NCBI GenBank assembly: GCA_023301685.1
Contig: JALZUG010000044.1
Coordinates: forward strand, 1-42,689
DNA length: 42,689 bases
Source of the DNA: Rickettsiaceae bacterium
GTDB taxonomy: Bacteria > Pseudomonadota > Alphaproteobacteria > Rickettsiales > Rickettsiaceae
Direction: 5' to 3'
In this document: positions 22,433 through 32,386 of the stretch, piece after piece
Numbering within the stretch: the stretch's first letter is position 1
How the letters are laid out: each line of letters begins with the position of its first letter
Program-made: the position numbers and the translations under genes
The notes under the pieces: model-generated
The model's input: the letters and a program-made list of their open reading frames with translations, nothing else
Told to the model about the DNA's origin: nothing
Database searches by the model: none

Positions 22433-23601
22433 CTCATTCCTCCGCTCCTTGAACCTACTAATCTACTACTAGTTGGGCTATAATTACTTGTACCAAAACT
22501 CATGGGATTAGTGCCTCTATCAGGATTATTCCAAGGATTAGTATAAAATCCATTTCCTCCTGAAAAACCACCTGAAAATCCTCCACCAGTTAAATTACCT
22601 ACTGAAGCACCAAGCAGAGTATGCCCGATTTCTTTCATAGGATCGCTTTCTCTATCGTATCTTGCAAGCTCATCGCCATTTGCTTGAGCTATTGCATTAT
22701 TATCAACTTGTTGTGCATTAATTGCTTGATTATTACCTTGATTAAAAGCATTTAAACCTAACGCTGCCATACGATCACGCCTTGCCTCTGCAATTTTCTT
22801 ATTACCAAATTCAGTAGCTAACCTTCGGTCTTCATTTTGACCTTCAAGCTGTCTTTCCGCAAATGCTTGTTTTTGTACTAACTCTTCATTAGCTAACTGA
22901 TTTTGTGATTCGGCTGCAAATCTATTAAGCTCTATACCTGCATTCTTACCTAATAAATCACCTCTTTGATGTAGATTAGCTAAAGACTGCTGCTTTAATC
23001 CTTGAGCAAGCTCTGCTTGTTTTAACTCTAAATCTCCGTATGCATTAGCTTTTTCACGAGCAAGAGCAACTTGAACCCCGAAAGCTGTTGAACTATTATC
23101 TAACCCATATTTAGCGAGTTTCTGATCTATAGCATACTGCCTGTGGTCAAAGCCTCTATCTATTGCCCGCTCTGATGCACGGCGGAAGCTCTGAATTAAC
23201 CCTTGGTTCTGCTGTATAAGATATGGACTAGTGTTTTCCATTTGTTCTATGGAGCTACCTAACCTTGTCATTGCTTGACTTAATGCCACAACCTCCGAGG
23301 CTCTTTCACTTAAACGATTAATTGCTGGTAACCTTGTATTTAAAGCTCTTGCTTGAACTGGAGAATCCAAGTCAATACGCCCACTATCATTACTAAATTT
23401 TAGATTAATTTTACCATCTAAGCCTTTTACTATATCTAATTTATCTTTGCTTATTTCATCAAAGATACTAGTAAAATCAATCGGAGGAAATTTATTAGCA
23501 ATTGGACTATCTGCTTGAGTTATTCTATCAGGCGGATCATCACTACCGCTTGCCATAAAAGCACCTACTACTCCAGCCGCTGCTGCTAATATCGGAAACA
23601 T
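22423..23601 (-). CDS. Candidate ejection protein, first of three
   Basis: A 392-residue protein with a hydrophobic, Ala-rich N-terminus (MFPILAAAAGVVGAFMASG), a helical middle rich in Ala, Gln and Arg (QAELAQGLKQQSLANLHQRGDLL, NRFAAESQNQLANEELVQKQAFAERQ), and a Gly-rich aromatic C-terminus (GGFSGGFSGGNGFYTNPW). The Ala/Gln helical character and N-terminal hydrophobic stretch resemble P22 gp7/gp20-type pilot proteins. GAGG upstream supports ATG 23601. It is separated by 62 bases from the fibre-like genes, so an internal promoter or processing site could lie there. Confidence 0.6.
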   Translation of the reverse strand: MFPILAAAAGVVGAFMASGSDDPPDRITQADSPIANKFPPIDFTSIFDEISKDKLDIVKGLDGKINLKFSNDSGRIDLDSPVQARALNTRLPAINRLSERASEVVALSQAMTRLGSSIEQMENTSPYLIQQNQGLIQSFRRASERAIDRGFDHRQYAIDQKLAKYGLDNSSTAFGVQVALAREKANAYGDLELKQAELAQGLKQQSLANLHQRGDLLGKNAGIELNRFAAESQNQLANEELVQKQAFAERQLEGQNEDRRLATEFGNKKIAEARRDRMAALGLNAFNQGNNQAINAQQVDNNAIAQANGDELARYDRESDPMKEIGHTLLGASVGNLTGGGFSGGFSGGNGFYTNPWNNPDRGTNPMSFGTSNYSPTSSRLVGSRSGGMRWS

Positions 23602-23663
23602 ATCATTATACCTCGCAATTTAATTATCTATATTATATATCAAATATCTTATTCTTTCCATAC

Positions 23664-24683
23664 TTAAAGCCTATTAATCGCAGCTTGTACCTCAGCATCA
23701 AAACTATATATATCAAGCGAATCTGTCGTTATATGATCAGATTGAAACTGAAACGCCAGCGGTACATCTGGAAAGAATGCTTTTGCTGCTTCTACTCTCT
23801 CGTTCTGAGGTCTATCATTTGGCTTGTAGAGAATCTGTGAAAAGCGTGCATCTTCTATTGTGTTATCTTTTAAGTTCTCTGACTTTAGCAATTGTTTATA
23901 AACCCAGCCTCCTTCTACTGTTACTTGCCCGTACACATTACCCCATATATATTGAAACAGAGAACCTAGATAATTATTGTAACTAATAGGAATAGTATTA
24001 TCTTTCACCTTATCAGCGGTTATCCCTCCATCAGCTATATTATTTACGTTAAGCAGATTTGCATTTACTACTGGCAAATTAGCAAATATCCCAAGCTTAT
24101 CAGAGGTGATAGTACCATCCATGAGTTTACCATTCGTAACATTTAAGTTTCGTATATTCTTAGTAGTGATAACGTTAGGTACAATATTGGTAATAAACTG
24201 ATTTTCTACAAAGTTCTCCATAGATAATACGCCAAACTGATTACCTGTAAGAGTTTTTGGTTCTATATGGGCAGATGTAACTAAATGCCATATAGGAGTA
24301 TTATTATCTCTTGAGAATAATATTTCATTAGTATTATTAGGAGTTGATTCAGATAAATCACCTTCCGCATTTGTAATTAAAACAGAAGCAGCATTTATTT
24401 TAACCAATTTATCAAGAGTAATAGAAAAATTATCCAACTTATCGCTATTTACATATTGCCAGTCTGTTGTTCCGTCACCAACATTATGTAAAAATGCATT
24501 AATACTACCTGCAATTCCTTCTACAGCACCACTTACTAATTCATCTACAGCGGGTTTTAGTGTTTTATCTAAATACTCACCTATTTCGTTAAACTGACTA
24601 TCAATATCATTTGGATATATAGTTTTATCATCTTTTGCTAAAATATCCTGAAAATAATTCCTACTTCTTTTTATCTTATCCAT
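23664..24683 (-). CDS. Fibre-like structural protein, third of three paralogues
   Basis: A 339-residue protein sharing its N-terminal half with the next two upstream genes: a start with R-x-Y-F-Q/S, the central D-x-Q-F-N-E/D-I, then FLHNVGDGTTDW (about 62-73), DNFSITLDKLVK and further repeats such as GGITADKVKDNTIP. Regular short ITxDK/xNxTI repeats suggest a triple beta-helix or fibrous trimer. The C-terminal part differs from its paralogues, as in receptor-binding proteins with a common virion-attachment domain. Its ATG overlaps the upstream stop by one base (TAATG). Confidence 0.7.
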   Translation of the reverse strand: MDKIKRSRNYFQDILAKDDKTIYPNDIDSQFNEIGEYLDKTLKPAVDELVSGAVEGIAGSINAFLHNVGDGTTDWQYVNSDKLDNFSITLDKLVKINAASVLITNAEGDLSESTPNNTNEILFSRDNNTPIWHLVTSAHIEPKTLTGNQFGVLSMENFVENQFITNIVPNVITTKNIRNLNVTNGKLMDGTITSDKLGIFANLPVVNANLLNVNNIADGGITADKVKDNTIPISYNNYLGSLFQYIWGNVYGQVTVEGGWVYKQLLKSENLKDNTIEDARFSQILYKPNDRPQNERVEAAKAFFPDVPLAFQFQSDHITTDSLDIYSFDAEVQAAINRL

Positions 24684-25705
24684 TACGGCTTTAATCCTCC
24701 CTTATTTACTAAAATTGCTTTGATTTCAGGGGAGAGATTGTTTTTACTTAGAAGAATATTAGTAGTAATCCCAACCCAACCATTAAAAGCATTTCTAATA
24801 TTAGGCAGATATAAAGACCCAGCTTTTATTTTGCTTGGTAGAATCGAGCTATCCATTTGTCTATATGCATCAAACTTTGCCTCTGTATGAGGAGAATTGA
24901 CCTTCTTAAGCTCGATGCTATTGAGCGGAATATTTGATGGTGATAATATTCCGTATAAGTTAGTTAGTTTATTAGGGTTTTGATTCATAGTATAAAAAAA
25001 CACTTCCTTTATATCCACGCTGTTATTAGCAATATTCCTTGGGATAAAACATTTTTCTTTAAACTGTAAATTTGCTACCTGAACTCTTGTATTCATCAGT
25101 TCTGCACTAATTTTGGTGTTTGGAAATGCGCCATTAGCTATCTTATTCAGCGGTATTGTATTATTTTGAATATAAGACGTTATAATAGAATTAGCAGTCA
25201 AAGGCTTACCTATTATACCTGCGGTTAAATGCCTTGCTGATAATGTTCCAACTGCAACTTTCCCCGCTGCAATAGATGCATCTTCAAAATGACTATGTCT
25301 TAATTTCTCCCATTTTGGGACTAGTGTTCTATCACTTACTAACACTTGATTTTGAGCCACCTGCGTAATAGAACGTAAGTTTTCAGTATTATCGCTAGCA
25401 AGTACGCTATATTCTGTTTGTTTTGTTAATTTACTTAAAGTCAGACTATGACGTGCTATATCAGAACTTCTAATAAAATCAAAAACTGTTGTTCCATTTC
25501 CAACATTACGCAAGAAGCTATCTTCATGACCAAAAATGCCAACAGCCTTCTTGTCAGCTAAAGTATTAACAACTGGCAAGAGTTTTTTGTTTAAATAATC
25601 AACCATATTATTAAAGCTCATATCAAGAGGTTTATAAGCTATGGTCATCCCTCTATCTCTTATACTCTGAAAATCCGCACTATCTCTGCTATATGGTTTT
25701 AACAT
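24683..25705 (-). CDS. Fibre-like structural protein, second of three paralogues
   Basis: A 340-residue paralogue of its neighbours, with FLRNVGNGTTVFDFI near residue 65, HSLTLSKLTKQ, SVLASDN and KWEKLRHSHFEDASI in register with them, then a distinct C-terminus (FNGWVGITTNILLSKNNLSPE). The repeating IxxNTIPLNKIANG pattern again suggests a fibrous beta structure. TAATG overlaps link it with both flanking genes, so all three are translated in one unit and presumably in similar amounts. Confidence 0.7.
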   Translation of the reverse strand: MLKPYSRDSADFQSIRDRGMTIAYKPLDMSFNNMVDYLNKKLLPVVNTLADKKAVGIFGHEDSFLRNVGNGTTVFDFIRSSDIARHSLTLSKLTKQTEYSVLASDNTENLRSITQVAQNQVLVSDRTLVPKWEKLRHSHFEDASIAAGKVAVGTLSARHLTAGIIGKPLTANSIITSYIQNNTIPLNKIANGAFPNTKISAELMNTRVQVANLQFKEKCFIPRNIANNSVDIKEVFFYTMNQNPNKLTNLYGILSPSNIPLNSIELKKVNSPHTEAKFDAYRQMDSSILPSKIKAGSLYLPNIRNAFNGWVGITTNILLSKNNLSPEIKAILVNKGGLKP

Positions 25706-26787
25706 TACCTAGCTGCCTCCAGTTTATTGCGTAAATATTGCGTTAAATGACGCATCTCTACTGCTCCATTTGCAACCATTTTATTAGCGGGTCTTCTAAC
25801 GTAAGCTCTAAAATCATTTGGATAATTTGGCGATGATGGTTTATATCCAATAATCACTCGTCCTGCTGCTATAGAAGCATCTTTTAGCTTAGCTGCAGCA
25901 TTTACTCTACCATGTACATGATGAGCACAAAATCCCCAGTAATTTCCATCGTAAGTAAATTTACTCGCTGGAAATACAGTGTTTATTGTTGGCTTACCTT
26001 TTACATTACCATAGGTAGAATCACTATATTTTAATATTGGTTTGTTTTTATCATTAAACAGCCTAATAATAGTCTCCCAGCTTTGAGTATAAGAAGTTGC
26101 TGGCTTCATTATTTGATTGACTGTTGTAAGGTAGTTATCTGCAATAATATTGCTCCACACACCTCTTGCAAAATTAGCTGCTAAATCAAGTGATAATTTC
26201 TCTACTGTCAGCGTACTATCTGCTATTTTACTGCTATTAATTGCATTATCTCTAAACTTATCACCAGTAATTGAGTTATCAGCTATTAAATTCTCTATCA
26301 AATAAGCTGGAAGATTAGCATTTGTAATAGTTCCATCAGCTACGCTATCACCTGTAATACTACGATCTTCTATATTACTGCTATTTAACTTTTTCCATAT
26401 AGGCAAATTACCCGCCCTTGATACTAAACACTGATTATCTAATAATGGATTTACAGATTGGATGCTACCATTAGAATCGCCAGCTAACACCGAACCAATA
26501 TTGACTTTAGAAAGTTTATCAAGAGATAAAGAATTGTCGGCAAAAGAATCATTATTTATAGCTGCCCATCTAGTTGTATAATCACCTACATTTTGTAAGA
26601 ACTTGTTGGCATCAGCGGGGTTTATGCTACCTGGTATTTTTGCAGATGCAAGAGTGTTTAGGGTTGGTATTACTTCTTTGTTAAGATAGGATACTATATC
26701 ATTAAATTGTCTATCTACGCCTGCTGCTTGTAGCTTGGTAAAGCCACTGAAATAATTATCTACTCTTTTGAACTCCTTAATTGCCAT
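25705..26787 (-). CDS. Fibre-like structural protein, first of three paralogues
   Basis: A 360-residue protein with FLQNVGDYTTRWAAI (about 64-78), NSLSLDKLSKVNIGSVLAGDSNG, PIWKKLNSSNIEDRSITGDSVADGTITNANLPAYLIENLI and DKFRDNAINSSKIADSTLTVEKL, the richest set of the repeat. The ATG lies 11 bases inside the tail-hub gene. As the first copy after the hub it may be the ancestral one. By position, a tail needle or side fibre is plausible, but family membership cannot be verified here. Confidence 0.7.
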   Translation of the reverse strand: MAIKEFKRVDNYFSGFTKLQAAGVDRQFNDIVSYLNKEVIPTLNTLASAKIPGSINPADANKFLQNVGDYTTRWAAINNDSFADNSLSLDKLSKVNIGSVLAGDSNGSIQSVNPLLDNQCLVSRAGNLPIWKKLNSSNIEDRSITGDSVADGTITNANLPAYLIENLIADNSITGDKFRDNAINSSKIADSTLTVEKLSLDLAANFARGVWSNIIADNYLTTVNQIMKPATSYTQSWETIIRLFNDKNKPILKYSDSTYGNVKGKPTINTVFPASKFTYDGNYWGFCAHHVHGRVNAAAKLKDASIAAGRVIIGYKPSSPNYPNDFRAYVRRPANKMVANGAVEMRHLTQYLRNKLEAAR

Positions 26788-28939
26788 TACTTACACCTCC
26801 AGCTAGAAACAATTTGTCAAAAACAAACTGATCAGTAGCTCTTCCATGTAAAGTTAGCATAATACTATCACCTGCAAAACGCATTATTTCATAAGGAAAA
26901 TCACCATCTCTATAAGAATAATTACTTACTCCAAACTGGGCATTATCATACAGCCCACCTTCTTGCTGCACTTTGATAATTTCAGTAAAATTCTCTGCAT
27001 CATTATAATCAGTATAAACTTCTACATTAATGTCAATAGGAGCAAGCGTGCGACACGCAACAAATATAGATTCATTATGCCAAGTAGTGCTGGGATATAT
27101 CCAAGCATAATGTATCCGCCATATCATTGCGCCTTTGTCATATTCCTCATAACTTTGGGTTTTTATCTTATCGGCATAAACCAGCAATTTACCATCATTC
27201 ATACCAAGGAATAATTCTTGAGTTACTTTATCATAAAAAATGCTTCTACTATCGGCAAAATTCTCACTAAATATTGACCATCCACCATTTATCTTAAGCT
27301 GATATATCAGGCAGTTATATTTGAGCTTAAAGCCTAAGAATCTACCATAAGAATAAGAAAATGCTCTCAAACTCCTATAATCATGGTCATCTTCTATAAA
27401 TTCTAACTGTGATGTTAAATGCTGATTAATACCACCAGAAAAATTATATGATACTGATAATTGCTGATATTGGTTAATGGAACTAAGTGAAATAATTCCA
27501 TATTTAGACAAAAATATAAAATCGTTTGGTATCTCAACAAAGAGTGATTTTTGTATTATCCCAACTGGAATCGTCATCTCCCATTTAAAATCAGGTAATT
27601 GTATATTTTGACCATCATCAATTACTGTTGGATCTTCACCTTGCCAAACTTGTGTAGTTTCTCTCCCTAAAAACAAAACTTTTCCCTGAAACGCAAGTAT
27701 AGCCTCTAAATTATCGGGAATAGAGGAGTTATTAGCTAAATCAACAAACTCAATCTCGTTAGTTTTTTGACTAAACCAACTATCTACCGACTTTCTATTG
27801 CTAGCATAATATGCTTTCATAGATAAATTAGCGGGTCTAAACCTATTCTTATAACTTCTACCTTCAGCTAAGGCCCAAAGTCTGTCATTAGCTACTGTTA
27901 TGAAACTAAAAGGTGGTAGGTCTTTTTTATACAAAATAGTTCTTGTTTCATCTGGAGGATTCTCATCAAGTGTTAATGTAACTCTGACATTGTTATTTGC
28001 AGGAAGGGCGTAAGCAATATTAGCTACATTGATTTCTTTTTCTACATTTCTATTCATCAATTTAACAGTAGTGCCTACACGAACATAACGCTGCATTTCT
28101 TCCTGAAACATTTGAGGAATATCAAAAGTTAAAACTCTGGCATTTTGAGTAATTGCACCGCTGGTTAAAACAGAAGCATTGCCTTTTAATTGCTCTATAT
28201 TATCACCATCATAAATAAGCACTGGGTCGACACCATTGGTAATAATTAGTTGTCCTTGATAATTTATACTAGAGACAATCACATTTGGGTCTAAATCTTC
28301 TTTTAAAGGCGCAGTATTAAACTCATTACCCTCTAGCTTATATAAAGCTGCCCTTTCCCACCATAATTCAAAATAAACATGTGGGGGTATATCATGAGGG
28401 TCTTCGTTAAGATCAAAAAAATTCCTAGAAAATGGTATAGTAAAACTTATTTCATCTTCAGTAATAACCACATCGCTAATATAAGCACCATCTGACGCTG
28501 ATTCTTGTCTAACATAAATATATGTATCATCAAGTATTCTTGTCGCCAAAAACAACCGTTCTTGTTCATTTAGCGTACTAATATTTAAGGTAACTTTAGT
28601 TTTGTTTATCTGTCCTTCAATATTTTCTAATATTACATTTTGAGTATCTTTAATCTCAAGATAAGGAAGTTTGCTTAAATAATTTTGATAAGTGATTTTT
28701 TCGGATGTCCCACTCCTACCAAGATGCGACATAACTGCTGTTATATCACGGAAGATTCTGTTTTGATCAAAGTCAAATTCTGCAACTAAATTTGTGCCAT
28801 AACGCAAAGTACAAGTGTTATTGTCAGTTACTAACATATTCTGCAAATATTTAGCATACTGAGAGTTATTATCTACTGTTGAATCCATACCACGATAAGG
28901 TGCTGGAAATGCAACGTTTTGAGTGTATCCTTGAAACAT
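26777..28939 (-). CDS. Tail hub / packaged-DNA stabilisation protein (P22 gp10-like)
   Basis: A 720-residue protein of beta-propeller character. Diagnostic pieces of the P22 gp10-type hub family are the RGMDST-type N-terminus (PYRGMDSTVDN), LLVLIYDGDN-like strands, GKVLFLGRETTQVWQGED, IPNDFIFLSKYGIISLSSINQYQQLSVSYN and YQLKINGGWSIFSE. The hub attaches below the head-tail adaptor and closes the capsid. It begins at the adaptor's stop (TAATG). Length exceeds that of P22 gp10 (472 residues), so an extra domain is present, probably in the N-terminal ~200 residues. Confidence 0.78.
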   Translation of the reverse strand: MFQGYTQNVAFPAPYRGMDSTVDNNSQYAKYLQNMLVTDNNTCTLRYGTNLVAEFDFDQNRIFRDITAVMSHLGRSGTSEKITYQNYLSKLPYLEIKDTQNVILENIEGQINKTKVTLNISTLNEQERLFLATRILDDTYIYVRQESASDGAYISDVVITEDEISFTIPFSRNFFDLNEDPHDIPPHVYFELWWERAALYKLEGNEFNTAPLKEDLDPNVIVSSINYQGQLIITNGVDPVLIYDGDNIEQLKGNASVLTSGAITQNARVLTFDIPQMFQEEMQRYVRVGTTVKLMNRNVEKEINVANIAYALPANNNVRVTLTLDENPPDETRTILYKKDLPPFSFITVANDRLWALAEGRSYKNRFRPANLSMKAYYASNRKSVDSWFSQKTNEIEFVDLANNSSIPDNLEAILAFQGKVLFLGRETTQVWQGEDPTVIDDGQNIQLPDFKWEMTIPVGIIQKSLFVEIPNDFIFLSKYGIISLSSINQYQQLSVSYNFSGGINQHLTSQLEFIEDDHDYRSLRAFSYSYGRFLGFKLKYNCLIYQLKINGGWSIFSENFADSRSIFYDKVTQELFLGMNDGKLLVYADKIKTQSYEEYDKGAMIWRIHYAWIYPSTTWHNESIFVACRTLAPIDINVEVYTDYNDAENFTEIIKVQQEGGLYDNAQFGVSNYSYRDGDFPYEIMRFAGDSIMLTLHGRATDQFVFDKLFLAGGVSNGN

Positions 28940-29547
28940 TATTTTATACCATAATATCTATCAAAATTCTTTCTCGATTCAATATAAGCTGCGTACTGCA
29001 TATTAGTTTTTTCAGCATAACCTTTAGTTGCAACCAAAACATGGTAAAGAGCACCTTGTACTAAGGTAAAATGAAATGGTGAGCTATATATCGGGGTATC
29101 GGTTTCGCTGTCTATATCAGCAACATCTTCAACTAATTGCTTTGGATATGGTATATAAACAATCTTGATAAAATTAACGCTTCTATTTTCTTCATTTATT
29201 TTACTCTCAAAGGCAGTGCCACCAATCAGTACCTCATTACCTTCTCGGTAATATTCTCCTTGAGATAAAACCAAATTATTAGGGGTAGACATATCATAGG
29301 CTTTAAGAGGCTTTTTATTGCTATATATTTTCTTTAAATAAAAAACATTCTCTGGTACTGCAAACTTATGTTCAGCATTTAGCTCTATCTCTGCTGACCC
29401 AAAGAACTGGTTACTATCTAGTATGCGCTGATACAGTTCTATATTAGCCAAGTTCAAGCAACGTAAAAATACATTACGCTGCTTGTTTGTTGGGCTATTA
29501 GAGAAAGAAAACTGCGCTAGTAAATCAATTAATTCAGTTACTCGCAT
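28939..29547 (-). CDS. Head-to-tail adaptor
   Basis: A 202-residue, mostly helical protein with an N-terminal helical bundle (LIDLLAQFSFS, RNVFLRCLNLANIELYQRIL) and a beta wing (LKKIYSNKKPLKAYDM...), ending in the helix YAAYIESRKNFDRYYG. Such N-terminal bundle plus wing proteins between the coat and the hub genes are the podovirus ring adaptors (SU10/P22 gp4 type) that join the portal to the tail. Name assigned from this fold pattern and gene order; no key catalytic residues are expected. Confidence 0.72.
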   Translation of the reverse strand: MRVTELIDLLAQFSFSNSPTNKQRNVFLRCLNLANIELYQRILDSNQFFGSAEIELNAEHKFAVPENVFYLKKIYSNKKPLKAYDMSTPNNLVLSQGEYYREGNEVLIGGTAFESKINEENRSVNFIKIVYIPYPKQLVEDVADIDSETDTPIYSSPFHFTLVQGALYHVLVATKGYAEKTNMQYAAYIESRKNFDRYYGIK

Positions 29548-29563
29548 ATTCTCCCTCTACTAT

Positions 29564-30067
29564 TTAATGACTAGGGTGGCGATAAGTAAGCCTGATATTA
29601 ATCTTACTACCAGCTACTCTTGCTCTAGTATAGGCATCATCAGGAATAGTAAGGGCTATATAATTCTGGCGATGTACTGATAGCTGATAATCACCAACGT
29701 TAAATAACGCTGACGTGTTTGCGTTATCTTTTTGGCTACCTATAAATTCTATACCAATTACTTCTGCTCCATTTGGAACGCCAAGTTGGTAGAAGTGTAT
29801 TTTAATATAGCTAGCAGCGTCGGCTTTAATAGTACCATCAATAGAAACTGCAAATATAGCATCAACGTAATCATGCTCATACTTAACAACAGCACTATTT
29901 GATAGTTCTATAAGACCAGCACCAGCAGCTACGTTACCCGTTGCACCATCTGCGCCTGTTAATATACCCGCCCATTTAGGGCTTTGATTACCTGTATTCG
30001 CATTTGCATCATTTGTCGCTACTACATGGTTTATAGTATTTAATTCATATTTATTTATAATATTCAT
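29564..30067 (-). CDS. Probable capsid decoration or head-completion protein
   Basis: A 167-residue beta-rich protein with Gly/Ala-rich loops (TGADGATGNVAAGAGLIELSN) and alternating strands (YVDAIFAVSIDGTI, YIKIHFYQLGV, EVIGIEFIG, YIALTIPD, KINIRLTYRHP). It follows the major capsid gene by 11 bases, where decoration proteins are often encoded. Start ATG 30067. A head-tail connector is the alternative. Confidence 0.55.
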   Translation of the reverse strand: MNIINKYELNTINHVVATNDANANTGNQSPKWAGILTGADGATGNVAAGAGLIELSNSAVVKYEHDYVDAIFAVSIDGTIKADAASYIKIHFYQLGVPNGAEVIGIEFIGSQKDNANTSALFNVGDYQLSVHRQNYIALTIPDDAYTRARVAGSKINIRLTYRHPSH

Positions 30068-30078
30068 TACGATATCCT

Positions 30079-31329
30079 CTAATTAATTCTAGTAAATGAG
30101 TGGATAATACCTCTTTCAAGATGTACATCCCTTGCTTTGTTAGCTGGATTTTTTGCCTTGAACTTAAGTGGTTTCATAGCATCAATCATTGTAACACCAA
30201 GCTCATGTTTCTTAAGGTGGTCATTATTCTCAATAGTAAACATCGGCTTCATTCCCATAGTGCTAACAATTGCACTTTGACCGCATAGCGCAGAATAAGC
30301 TACCTTATGACCTTCACCATTAGTTACAGTCATATGCTCAAACTCAGGAATTACAATAATATCTACATTATAAACACTGCCTATATAATCGGTGTTATAG
30401 AATATAGATGGCTGAGACGATGTTTCTCTAATACCTCTGCTAGTTTGGTCAAACCATTTTGGATCACGTCTTAAAACAGAAGCACAGCTAGGAGAAACAA
30501 ATAATACAAAGTTTCTATTGTCATAATTGAGATGAGACATTGTCTTATATGGATTAATGATCTGCTCAGAGTTTGGAGTTCTTCCTCCAAGATTAGCAAC
30601 TCTTACTAGCTTCTCAATATGACTTACTGTCATAGTACCTGCATTAGCTGCTGTAGGGTCAGCACCACCTATCTGCACATCTACTATACTTGCAGCAATA
30701 TCTGCTTGCAAAGCTCCTAATTGGTCGTTACCAATCACTAACCTATCGCTAGAAATAGAATTAATATCTGTATCAATAGTTGCAGCTGTTATCTTTGGCA
30801 AGAAGTAGTCTGTAAAAGCTGATACTGGATATCCGCCTTTTTTATAGTAGGAATATGATATATGATTACGACCATTTCTTATGGTTTCATTATCAAAACA
30901 AAAAGCAAATTGATTTATAATACGCCTTGTTTGCAGAAGCTTAGATTTAGTATGTAAATCGTTTTGAAGCTGTGCATCTATATTAATCTTAGTTTGTATT
31001 TCTGCTAGCTTCTTGCCTTCCGTAGCTACCGCAAATCTAGTTTCTCCAAGTGTTAGAGAATCACTAATTGGACGATTAATATCACCTTTACCAGAAAGAG
31101 ATACGTCATCATAGACCTCATTAGCATCAGTGAATTGATACATACCGAAGGTTGTAGTTTCACCCGCTCCTTTTTCTCTATCACTTTTGACATTCCATAT
31201 AATGCCAGACGCTGAGGATGATGTGAATTTACCGAAAGTGTTTTCTACATAAGTATCCTGTAGAAATGGATATCTGATATTTTTTTCAAACAGAGCAAAT
31301 TGCTCTTTGTCTGTTGGATTTAACAACAT
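30079..31329 (-). CDS. Major capsid protein
   Basis: A 416-residue coat protein. The order of elements, ENTFGKFTSSSASG, KGAGETTTFGMYQFT, KGDINRPISDSLTLGETRFAVATEGKKLAEIQTKI, then the two-domain middle and C-terminal WFDQTSRGIRET, YNVDIIVIPEFEH and CGQSAIVSTMGMKP, follows the DUF4043/N4-gp56-like HK97-fold group. Scaffold and portal genes lie upstream, decoration and adaptor downstream. The 167-bp gap before it (31330-31496) carries no gene and may hold a promoter or processing site for high expression. Confidence 0.85.
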   Translation of the reverse strand: MLLNPTDKEQFALFEKNIRYPFLQDTYVENTFGKFTSSSASGIIWNVKSDREKGAGETTTFGMYQFTDANEVYDDVSLSGKGDINRPISDSLTLGETRFAVATEGKKLAEIQTKINIDAQLQNDLHTKSKLLQTRRIINQFAFCFDNETIRNGRNHISYSYYKKGGYPVSAFTDYFLPKITAATIDTDINSISSDRLVIGNDQLGALQADIAASIVDVQIGGADPTAANAGTMTVSHIEKLVRVANLGGRTPNSEQIINPYKTMSHLNYDNRNFVLFVSPSCASVLRRDPKWFDQTSRGIRETSSQPSIFYNTDYIGSVYNVDIIVIPEFEHMTVTNGEGHKVAYSALCGQSAIVSTMGMKPMFTIENNDHLKKHELGVTMIDAMKPLKFKAKNPANKARDVHLERGIIHSFTRIN

Positions 31330-31496
31330 AATTATTACCTATAAAATTTTAACAAAATAAATGATTTTCTATAAGAGAATATCTTTAGTTTTGTAATGTT
31401 TTAGGGAATAACTATGCAGAGCTTTTATAGAGGAAGTTGAAGCACGCTCTTAAAGTTCTACTAAGTTGCCTAATATACAAACAAAAATGTCTTATA

Positions 31497-32384
31497 CTAA
31501 ACTCCAAACAACTCTTGAAGGGCCTTGCCTGCTCCGCTCGTGGAATCTTCTTTTTTATTAGAATCACCAGCACGAGTTGTTATACTTCTAGTTTCTACCG
31601 AACCATACTTATTGTCAAGTTCTTTCTTATATTCATGTACCTTTTCCTGTAGCTTTTTATTCTCTGCGTTGAGTGATTTTACATAAGCTAAAATATCACC
31701 ATGTTTCTTTACTCCACTGCCAATTGTTTCATTAAAATCAGAACCAATTACAATAGCTCTTTCTATAGCATCTGCGCCATCAGCATCCTTTAAATATTCT
31801 AGTAAATCCTTTTGCTCTTTTTCTGGCAGCAAGCCAAATCCACCAAAGAAAGCGTTGATATTATCATCTACACTATTGTCTTTGACGTATTTCTTATATA
31901 ATGGCAGTTCTTTCTTTAGCTTCTCGGTAATAAGATTATATACATTATCTTCATCAGGCTTTACCTCAGATACATCATCCGCATCGCTGATTGAAAATAT
32001 AGAACGAAGAGCCTTGCTACTTTCATCATCAAGCAGTCCATGCTCTATCCAATCATCAGCTAACTTATCAATACGCTTTTTCGCTAATATATAACTTTGA
32101 TTTTTTTCCTGACCCCAGCGTTTATTATCAGAAATCTCTTTTTGAAGCTTGGCAATATCTGCTTTGTATTTATCTATATCAGGGGGGCTATCCTTTAAAT
32201 TTTCAGATTTTGTAGTTTGTGGATTTGTAGTTTCTTTTTTTTGTTTTAGAGTATCAGTATCCTCATCATTATCATTTATTGATTTAGCTGGTAGTTTATC
32301 CTTAGAATCAACCTCTTCTTTTATCTCTATTACTTCATCTTCATTATCAGTATGAAATAATTCATCTACTAACTTTTGTGACAT
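31497..32384 (-). CDS. Capsid scaffolding protein
   Basis: A 295-residue highly charged, largely helical protein: an acidic, disordered N-terminus (FHTDNEDEVIEIKEEVDSK, with runs of Asp/Lys), coiled coil (DKYKADIAKLQKEISDNKR), further helices and a C-terminal basic/helical part (LNAENKKLQEKVHEYKKELD). Composition and position between portal and major capsid identify it. The ATG at 32384 has GAGG upstream; a TTG at 32390 overlaps the portal stop but is less likely. Confidence 0.82.
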   Translation of the reverse strand: MSQKLVDELFHTDNEDEVIEIKEEVDSKDKLPAKSINDNDEDTDTLKQKKETTNPQTTKSENLKDSPPDIDKYKADIAKLQKEISDNKRWGQEKNQSYILAKKRIDKLADDWIEHGLLDDESSKALRSIFSISDADDVSEVKPDEDNVYNLITEKLKKELPLYKKYVKDNSVDDNINAFFGGFGLLPEKEQKDLLEYLKDADGADAIERAIVIGSDFNETIGSGVKKHGDILAYVKSLNAENKKLQEKVHEYKKELDNKYGSVETRSITTRAGDSNKKEDSTSGAGKALQELFGV

Positions 32385-32386
32385 AA

